Assembly: GCA_050180015.1 (NCBI GenBank) | Contig: JBFXEO010000066.1 | Coordinates: forward strand, 1 to 12,805 | Source of the DNA: JBFXEO01 sp050180015 | GTDB taxonomy: Bacteria > Bacteroidota > Bacteroidia > Bacteroidales > Tenuifilaceae | DNA: 12,805 nucleotides | Direction: 5' to 3' | Part shown: positions 7,700-12,805 of the stretch, in pieces | Numbering within the stretch: position 1 is the first letter of the stretch | Layout of the letters: each line of letters opens with the position of its first letter | Notes under the pieces: generated by a model | What the model saw: only the letters and a program-made list of their open reading frames with translations | Database searches by the model: none | What the model was told of the DNA's origin: nothing | Position numbers and translations under genes: made by a program

Positions 7700-8333
7700 C
7701 CTTTATGGTTTTCCCGAAAACTTTTTCAAACTTTTCCAATTTTGGGGTGATAACCATGCGGCAGTACGGTTGGTTCTTGTTGTTGGAGTAGTAGTCCTGA
7801 TGGTAATCCTCTGCTTTATAGAATGCCTTGAATGGCTCTATGGTTGTTACAATTGGAGCGTTCCATATTGCTGCCTTGTCGAGATTCAATTTTATTTCCT
7901 CGGCAATTGCTTTTTGCCGGTCGGTATGGTAAAATATTGCGGAACGGTATTGGGTTCCGATATCGGCACCCTGCCTGTTTAGCGTGGTTGGATCGTGTGT
8001 TTTGAAATATACCTCCAGAATTTTTTCTAGGGATACCCTTTGTGGGTCAAATGTAACCTGAACAACCTCGGCATGACCAGTATTTCCTGTACACACCTCC
8101 TTGTAGGTTGGATTTTTAACCGTACCTCCCGAGTATCCCGATTCTACCTTTACTACACCATCAATTCTACCGAAAATTGCTTCAACACACCAGAAGCAGC
8201 CAGCTCCGAGCGTTATTGTTTCTACCTGTTTTCCTTCCATGTTTTTTGCACTTTGTTTTCCCTGTCCGTTGCTTAAGTTTACAATACCTACCAGTAAGGT
8301 TAGTATTGTAAATTTTACTATAGGTGAGTTCAT
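7695..8333 (-). CDS. msrA: Exported peptide-methionine (S)-S-oxide reductase MsrA
   Basis: Reduces the S-epimer of methionine sulfoxide in oxidised proteins. The catalytic motif GAGCFWC is at 43-49 with nucleophile C46; E51, HDPTT (113-117) and GTQYRS (126-131) are family residues of the active site. C191 (QPYCRMVI) is a likely resolving cysteine. The first about 24 residues form an N-terminal signal sequence (MNSPIVKF, hydrophobic core, SNGQG), absent from cytoplasmic MsrA, so this copy probably works in the periplasm. No MsrB domain is fused to it and none is seen nearby. At 212 residues it is a single-domain MsrA plus signal. It lies 57 bp after the DUF5916 gene and 132 bp before dcp on the same strand, so co-transcription is likely but unproven. 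Confidence 0.95.
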   Translation of the reverse strand: MNSPIVKFTILTLLVGIVNLSNGQGKQSAKNMEGKQVETITLGAGCFWCVEAIFGRIDGVVKVESGYSGGTVKNPTYKEVCTGNTGHAEVVQVTFDPQRVSLEKILEVYFKTHDPTTLNRQGADIGTQYRSAIFYHTDRQKAIAEEIKLNLDKAAIWNAPIVTTIEPFKAFYKAEDYHQDYYSNNKNQPYCRMVITPKLEKFEKVFGKTIKE

Positions 8334-8390
8334 GCTATTTTTACGGTAAAAACATCGTGAGCAGCTATAATGTTCACCGCTATCAGGAAA

Positions 8391-11033
8391 TCAGCTAAAC
8401 CTGTAGGAAAATTTTATCAGAAAAATGTTGTGCGGGTGAGAATTGTAAATATTGCCGATATCATTGTTTAGCGATCTGCTGTAGGTCGATTCGTAGGCTT
8501 GTTTCCCTGAAGTCCATACAAAAAACACGGTTGAACCCGGACGGTACTCCCACCGGACAATTAGGTTGGATTGGAGATCCATGAAGTTGAAATTTGGATT
8601 GGAGAAGGAGTAATCGGCAACTCCATCGGAGGTTTCATCCACTAAATACTCTTCATCAACGGCGTTATAGCTGATTTGTGACGGCAGGTAGGCGATAAAC
8701 CTGTTTGTATATTTGCTTGCCCTCGGATTAGAGATGTACTTGTAGTGGTTGTACTTGCCACTGGTGAAGTATGGCCTCCCGTAGTATTGAACCGAGAGTT
8801 CTGGGTTTATGCTATACTCTAGGCGCAGCGATAAAACGTAGGTTTTCTGCCTGATAGAACTTCGCAAGTATTTTGTGGTTCCATTATCTAGTTCAATGTT
8901 ATCTACTACCTGAAGCTTGTTCGTGTTGATACTGTAGCTGGGGTTTAGGCTTATGAGAATGCTTTTTGATGGTTTAAAGGAAAAACTTACATACACTTCT
9001 TGGTAAAAAGTTGAATGATGATCGCCAAAAAGTGTATAACCGCCCAACCTTACAATAAAACCTTTTCGTCCATCCGTTCCAATGTTATACCATGTGTCCC
9101 AGTTGCCGGGTAATTTAAGCATTGGACCACCCCAAAGTGCGGCGGCACTCAACCGTTCAGCATCACGGTTAAGTCCACCGCTTAAAGTCCAGTAGTTGGT
9201 AAACTGTAGGTTAAAGTTGACATTCCCTCCTTTGGATGTGGATTGTCCACCAAAGTTCCATCCTGCCCATTGGTTAAAGTTGATGTTTATTCTTCTGAAA
9301 ATTAATTTGGGATCCCAGTACCTTAATCCAACCCAAAGAACCTGGAATATATCATCGACACTTTGGACATATCCTATATCGTTTATTTCCAGCTTGGGCG
9401 ATTTCCACGATACTGCGCCCATATACCGGAGGTGTCCCTCGCCGATTCTACCCACTTGAACCAGACCTCCACTGCCGGTTAGTGCGGTTCTTGAAGAATC
9501 TAATTTTTCGTAGGACAAGTCTGGCCGCTGAAAGTACCTTGCTGGTGCCGTTTGTGTTTCCAGAATGGCCTCCTTTGTTCCATTTACATGGCTAAAGAAG
9601 AGCTTTGTATCGAATAGGTATTTTTTATTGGCCCATGTATGCTGAAAGTCGATTCCGCCCGTGTAGGCATTCCGGTGAAGGTAATCTTCGGTATCCTCTG
9701 TAAGTTGCCTGTTTGTTGATGTAAGCATCCCCGATACTATAGTATTACCCTGGTTGAATTCCTGCTTAATGCTACCAACCGTGTAGTTTGTCAATGGCTC
9801 TACAATCAGCGAGTTCCGTTTACCAATACTGTCAATTCTGGCATAGCTGTTGGCCGTAATGCTTTCAATAATTCCAACGGATGTACCATTGTTGGTTCTT
9901 CCGGTTACCTTGGCTGCGCCAAGAATAGCGGTATTCGACGGAATTTTTGCAAACTCATCGTCGTCAAGGTCGGGAGAAAGCTGGGGTGCCCTGCCAATTC
10001 TTCGGGAGTAAAATAAATTTTGTGTGGCCAAATCTCCATCGCCAAACATTAACCCAAAGTTGAGCATGTTGTTGCCCTCTATGAAGAATGGCCGTTTTTC
10101 CTCAAAGTAGGTTTCAAATGCTGAGAGGTTTACTACCGACGGGTCTGCTTCAACCTGCCCAAAGTCAGGATTCACGGTTAAGTCAAGCGTAAAATTATTG
10201 GTTAATCCAATTTTTGCATCTACACCGGCGTTGATGTCGCTTAGTTTACCTGTCATAAACGGGTTGCCCGCTTCTGACTGAAACCGCTCGGTTTTAGCTA
10301 CAACGTAAGGTGCAACTTCTATCTGTTGCTTGGGAGTTAACCCCTTAAGACCCTGCAGTTCACCGAAATTATGAACAAAGCCGGAGGCTTCTTTGGGCAT
10401 GTGCTGCCAGAACGACTTTTCCTGGTTTCTGAAAACGTAACGCTCAACTTGCAGGCCCCATCTCAAATCACCATCATTTGTAAACCGGAGCTGGTTTAGG
10501 GGTATTTTCATTTCGGCCGTCCAACCTTCCGGGTCTATAGAAGTTTTTACCCACCAAATGGGATCCCAGTTATTATCCTCCATGTCGCCATCCTCCATGA
10601 TCATCTCATCGTTTTTAACCCCTGCTGCACTTACGCAGAAAACGAAAGCCGTACGCTGATCGTGGTACGAGTCTATTCCCAGGGCAACCCAGTCACCATC
10701 AATATCATCTCTCCGTGTTACCCTGGATACTATATTTTCAGGGTTGCTATCTGTCATTCTAAAGGCGGCGTATAGGAAGTTGTTATCGTAAAGTATCTTA
10801 AATTGGGTTGGCTGTGTGGGTAATGCTCCGTTGTAGGGTTCGTGCTGACTGAAACCGCTTTCCCAATCTCCTTTTTGCCATACTTCATCATCCAGCAAGC
10901 CGTCAATTTCCGGCGGGGCCGGATTGATGGGGTGAGCAACGTACACCCTGGGAGATTCATTATTCCCTATGCTTTGTGTGGCGTTTAGTACGATTAGTAC
11001 AATCAGGCTAAATATATTTAGTGAGTTACCCAT
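8391..11033 (-). CDS. DUF5916 outer-membrane protein with CBM9-like N-terminal domain
   Basis: An 880-residue exported protein of a type common in Bacteroidota. It has a signal peptide (about 1-22), then a CBM9-like/DOMON-type beta-sandwich (about 40-215) starting with the typical IDGLLDDEVW (43-52) and including WTAEMKIPLNQLRF (171-184). The DUF5916 region follows from about 235, recognised by NPDFGQVEADPSVVN (288-302) and the ETYFEEKRPFF segment (307-317). The C-terminal half is rich in alternating aromatic/polar strands and ends in KFSYRFS, as expected for an outer-membrane beta-barrel. CBM9-like modules can bind carbohydrate, but the role of DUF5916 proteins is not established. No SusC/SusD genes are in the window. 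The ATG at 11033 gives the signal peptide. It may head a DUF5916-msrA-dcp transcript. Confidence 0.88.
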   Translation of the reverse strand: MGNSLNIFSLIVLIVLNATQSIGNNESPRVYVAHPINPAPPEIDGLLDDEVWQKGDWESGFSQHEPYNGALPTQPTQFKILYDNNFLYAAFRMTDSNPENIVSRVTRRDDIDGDWVALGIDSYHDQRTAFVFCVSAAGVKNDEMIMEDGDMEDNNWDPIWWVKTSIDPEGWTAEMKIPLNQLRFTNDGDLRWGLQVERYVFRNQEKSFWQHMPKEASGFVHNFGELQGLKGLTPKQQIEVAPYVVAKTERFQSEAGNPFMTGKLSDINAGVDAKIGLTNNFTLDLTVNPDFGQVEADPSVVNLSAFETYFEEKRPFFIEGNNMLNFGLMFGDGDLATQNLFYSRRIGRAPQLSPDLDDDEFAKIPSNTAILGAAKVTGRTNNGTSVGIIESITANSYARIDSIGKRNSLIVEPLTNYTVGSIKQEFNQGNTIVSGMLTSTNRQLTEDTEDYLHRNAYTGGIDFQHTWANKKYLFDTKLFFSHVNGTKEAILETQTAPARYFQRPDLSYEKLDSSRTALTGSGGLVQVGRIGEGHLRYMGAVSWKSPKLEINDIGYVQSVDDIFQVLWVGLRYWDPKLIFRRININFNQWAGWNFGGQSTSKGGNVNFNLQFTNYWTLSGGLNRDAERLSAAALWGGPMLKLPGNWDTWYNIGTDGRKGFIVRLGGYTLFGDHHSTFYQEVYVSFSFKPSKSILISLNPSYSINTNKLQVVDNIELDNGTTKYLRSSIRQKTYVLSLRLEYSINPELSVQYYGRPYFTSGKYNHYKYISNPRASKYTNRFIAYLPSQISYNAVDEEYLVDETSDGVADYSFSNPNFNFMDLQSNLIVRWEYRPGSTVFFVWTSGKQAYESTYSRSLNNDIGNIYNSHPHNIFLIKFSYRFS

Positions 11034-11131
11034 TTATTTTGAAAGTTAACCGTAATTAATCAGACGATTGCCGATCAGGAAGTGCTGCAACGGTTACGAT
11101 AATTTCACTAAATGGGCTGCATTTTAGCCTG

Positions 11132-11608
11132 CTAGAATGCCGAAGGTCCCGGGTAGTATAGTTCCTTCATGGCTTTTGCCTGTGGATAGGTAAAATATTG
11201 GATTACTCCTTCGGAGCAAAGCACTTCATTAGCATCAAAAAGTTGTGTATGTATAGTTGCCAGCCTTTTCTCAACCGTTACAAGTTTTCCTGTCACGGTA
11301 ATTTTCCCTTTGCTTATTTGTACTGGCTTTCTGTATGCTATTTCCATTTTTGAGGTAACGCCGGCGGTTTCGGCTAAAATGTAAACGCACCAGCTGGCAA
11401 CTTCGTCCATAAGGGTTGATTGTATTCCGCCGTGTAGAACGCCTACGTAGCCTTGGTAGAAATCGTTGGGCAACCACTGGGTTTCAACCATCTGGTTTTC
11501 TTCGTCGTACCAAAAATTCAGGCTTAATCCAATAGGATTTTTAGGAGAGCAACCAAAGCATAGATGTCCGGCTAAATTAAGGTATGGGTTGGTAACTTTG
11601 CGTTTCAT
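11132..11608 (-). CDS. PaaI-type hotdog-fold thioesterase
   Basis: A 158-residue single hotdog domain, predicted cytoplasmic acyl-CoA thioesterase. The N-terminal CFGCSPKNPIGL (17-28) is characteristic of a PaaI-family subgroup. The conserved HGG is at 59-61 (VLHGGIQSTLMDE), with D68 on the following helix as the probable catalytic acid. The substrate acyl group cannot be inferred. The gene starts at ATG 11608 and is divergent from the TetR gene across about 170 bp, a layout in which TetR-family proteins often regulate the partner. Its stop lies 98 bp before the DUF5916 start. No convincing terminator is seen in that 98-bp gap, so partial read-through is possible. Confidence 0.85.
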   Translation of the reverse strand: MKRKVTNPYLNLAGHLCFGCSPKNPIGLSLNFWYDEENQMVETQWLPNDFYQGYVGVLHGGIQSTLMDEVASWCVYILAETAGVTSKMEIAYRKPVQISKGKITVTGKLVTVEKRLATIHTQLFDANEVLCSEGVIQYFTYPQAKAMKELYYPGPSAF

Positions 11609-11644
11609 TGTTCCTGTTTATTTCAAATTTGCTAATACGCTGGC

Positions 11645-11748
11645 AATTTGAGGTAAATTTTTCTATTTGTTAAAAGAATTCACTCAAATTATTAGCTGAT
11701 TACAACATTTTTTAACAGATGATGAGCTGAAACGCATGTTTATTTGAG
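11645..11748. promoter_or_regulatory. Repeated ATTTGAG motifs in the thioesterase-tetR divergent region
   Basis: ATTTGAG occurs at 11646-11652 and 11742-11748, and its reverse complement CTCAAAT at 11683-11689, the first and third forming an 8-bp perfect inverted repeat (AATTTGAG / CTCAAATT). A second 8-bp inverted repeat, TGTTAAAA (11668-11675) and TTTTAACA (11710-11717), is interleaved. Such motifs could be operators for the TetR protein or other regulators. The region is AT-rich and chance is a real alternative. Confidence 0.3.
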
Positions 11749-11758
11749 CCCCTTTTTC

Positions 11759-11766
11759 TAATTTTG
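11759..11766 (+). promoter_or_regulatory. Candidate Bacteroidota -7 box for tetR
   Basis: TAATTTTG fits the Bacteroidota -7 consensus TAnnTTTG and would place transcription start near 11773, just before the ATG at 11782. This argues against the in-frame TTG at 11764, which lies inside the box. No clear TTTG -33 element is seen at the usual 19-21 bp spacing, so support is partial. Confidence 0.4.
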
Positions 11767-11781
11767 AAGAAATTTGATGCT

Positions 11782-12393
11782 ATGGACTCCAAACAAAGGA
11801 ATACAACCCGCTTAAAGTTGATGGAAACAGCCCGGGAGCTTTTCATTGCCAAGGGAGTTGATAGGGTGGGTGTTCGTGAAATTGCGTCAAAGGCCGGGGT
11901 TAATCTTTCGTTAATGAATTACTATTTCCAGAGCAAGGAAAATTTGCTGGAGCAGATTTTTGAAAGCTCTATCAAGGAAAGCGGCCATAGGATTAGACAA
12001 ATTCTTAATGCGGAAAAGCCCTTGGATGAAAAGATCTACGAATACGTGGATGTTTACATCGATATTCTCTCCGATGACCCGTTGCTTGTCCCTTTTGTCC
12101 TTTCAATTATTCACCGTAATGCAGAGCAGGCTCCGCGTTTGAGATCGGTGAGTACACTGTACAATACCGAAGCATTTTCTAATCAGCTGAGGTCAGAGGT
12201 GGAAAAGGGAAATATTAAACCGGTTGACCCGGAGCAGTTTTTTATCAGTATGATTTCACTGATCCTTTTCCCTTTTGCCATAAAACCGCTTGTAAAGTAT
12301 AGGCTAAGCTTGAGTGATGATGAAATGAATAATGCATTGAGATCGAGGAAAAAGCACGTTTACGATATGCTAATGGAGAGCTTGAAGCGATAA
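11782..12393 (+). CDS. TetR/AcrR-family transcriptional regulator
   Basis: A 203-residue one-component repressor-type regulator. The N-terminal DNA-binding domain (about residues 8-55 from the ATG) shows the TetR pattern: a first helix ETARELFIAKG, then VREIASKAGVNLSLMNYYFQSKENLL, where the YYFQSKENL stretch is the hallmark. The C-terminal two thirds is helical and ligand-binding in this family, without recognisable ligand residues. I chose ATG 11782; the reading frame also has a TTG at 11764, but that overlaps the candidate -7 box. It is divergent from the thioesterase gene, convergent with the RND pump gene, and followed by a strong terminator 27 nt after its stop. It could regulate itself, the thioesterase or the RND operon; the sequence does not decide. 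Confidence 0.9.
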   Translation: MDSKQRNTTRLKLMETARELFIAKGVDRVGVREIASKAGVNLSLMNYYFQSKENLLEQIFESSIKESGHRIRQILNAEKPLDEKIYEYVDVYIDILSDDPLLVPFVLSIIHRNAEQAPRLRSVSTLYNTEAFSNQLRSEVEKGNIKPVDPEQFFISMISLILFPFAIKPLVKYRLSLSDDEMNNALRSRKKHVYDMLMESLKR

Positions 12394-12419
12394 TGCCACT
12401 CTGGCAAACTACAATAAAC

Positions 12420-12454
12420 AAGGGGAACCATAAAAGTTCCCCTTTAAGTTTTTT
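12420..12454 (+). terminator. Intrinsic terminator after tetR
   Basis: A perfect 9-bp stem AAGGGGAAC (12420-12428) / GTTCCCCTT (12436-12444) with a 7-nt loop, followed by a TTTTTT run ending at 12454. It lies 27 nt after the tetR stop codon. Confidence 0.92.
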
Positions 12455-12467
12455 AAGGGTATTCCGG

Positions 12468-12622
12468 GAAGCCGTGGTTGGTAGATGGCTGCTAGCTATC
12501 CCTTAACTTGTTGCTTCTCCTACTACTAAGAGTTTCTATCCCAAACAACTTTTAACTCTTAACGCATTAACAACATCGCGTTTTCTTTAAGGGAATGGAG
12601 CCATCTATCAACCACAAGCTTC
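12468..12622. repeat. 155-nt element bounded by 36-39-nt imperfect inverted repeats
   Basis: The left arm (12468-12506) and right arm (12587-12622) pair almost throughout: 5 bp, a small bulge, then 17 consecutive pairs (one G-U) between GTGGTTGGTAGATGGCT and AGCCATCTATCAACCAC, an internal loop, and 8 bp TCCCTTAA / TTAAGGGA. Inside lies a further 8-bp stem TAAGAGTT (12527-12534) / AACTCTTA (12554-12561). There is no T-run after the arm in either direction, so it is not a plain terminator, and no open reading frame. It could be a MITE-like insertion or a folded RNA. No target-site duplication is visible. The structure is seen directly; its nature is open. Confidence 0.6.
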
Positions 12623-12645
12623 AGATATACCTAAAAAAGTTCATT

Positions 12646-12805
12646 TTAGTTATATACTGCTTCAAGAACTTTAACTTCTTCTGAAACATCTTCTTTTTTC
12701 TTTTTACGCCCTTTGGCCAAACGGTTTAAGATTACGTACAGTACGGGTACAATAATCAACGATAGGATCATTGAGCTGGAGAGCCCTCCAACTAGCACCC
12801 ATCCC
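12646..12805 (-). CDS. RND efflux transporter permease, C-terminal end (partial)
   Basis: The frame is open from the right edge and stops at TAA (12648-12646), giving 52 residues. It starts GWVLVGGLSSSMILSL and continues IIVPVLYVILNRL, then a basic, charged tail (KGRKKKKED) ending AVYN. The GG...S...L...VPVLY pattern is the last transmembrane helix of AcrB/CusA-type resistance-nodulation-division pumps, so this is the extreme C-terminus of an inner-membrane efflux permease whose body and partner genes lie beyond the right edge. It converges on tetR across a 252-bp gap that holds the tetR terminator and the inverted-repeat element. Whether it exports drugs or metals cannot be told from this fragment. 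Confidence 0.85.
   Translation of the reverse strand, partial: GWVLVGGLSSSMILSLIIVPVLYVILNRLAKGRKKKKEDVSEEVKVLEAVYN

Noticed and set aside
11047..11097. TAACCGT/ACGGTTA inverted repeat upstream of the DUF5916 gene
   Set aside because: Seven pairs with a loop of more than 35 nt in AT-rich DNA; not distinguishable from chance.
11764..11781. TTG at 11764 as the start of the TetR gene
   Set aside because: It lies within the candidate -7 box and adds only six residues before the ATG at 11782, which gives a normal TetR N-terminus.

Overview
This window looks like chromosomal DNA of a member of Bacteroidota, probably of the Bacteroidales type. The reasons are moderately AT-rich DNA, starts without strong Shine-Dalgarno sequences, a DUF5916/CBM9-like outer-membrane protein, an exported Dcp-type M3 peptidase, an exported MsrA, a lipoprotein amidohydrolase and the GTGTSQG-type metallo-beta-lactamase-fold hydrolase common in that phylum. 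I see no tRNA, rRNA, CRISPR array, transposase or phage gene. This is ordinary-looking chromosome, not an obvious mobile or defence island.

Layout, left to right. A 5'-truncated MBL-fold hydrolase runs on the + strand to 742 and converges on an MFS transporter (796-1974, -). A 270-bp gap with a perfect AT-rich palindrome follows. Then come a KamA-family radical SAM aminomutase (2245-3783, -), a lipoprotein amidohydrolase with a degenerate metal site (3967-5328, -), a clear terminator (5396-5433), the M3 peptidase dcp (5457-7562, -), an exported msrA (7695-8333, -), a DUF5916 outer-membrane protein (8391-11033, -) and a hotdog thioesterase (11132-11608, -). A divergent intergenic region separates the thioesterase from a TetR regulator (11782-12393, +) that ends in a strong terminator. 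A 155-nt structured inverted-repeat element follows, and the right edge holds the C-terminal end of an RND efflux pump (12646-12805, -).

How the genes may work together: the minus-strand block from DUF5916 through MsrA to Dcp has short gaps (57 and 132 bp), and all three proteins carry export signals. It may be co-transcribed and serve envelope maintenance, peptide turnover and protein repair, but this is inference. The terminator after dcp separates it from the amidohydrolase and aminomutase. TetR could control the divergent thioesterase, itself, or the neighbouring RND operon that continues beyond the window.

I did not find a convincing new multi-gene system. The points most worth a second look are: the aminomutase, whose substrate-pocket aspartates are replaced in a way that points to glutamate rather than lysine; the amidohydrolase that appears to have lost most metal ligands; a 10-bp perfect complementarity between the dcp start codon region and its own leader, with a competing hairpin; and the unexplained 155-nt inverted-repeat structure at 12468-12622.
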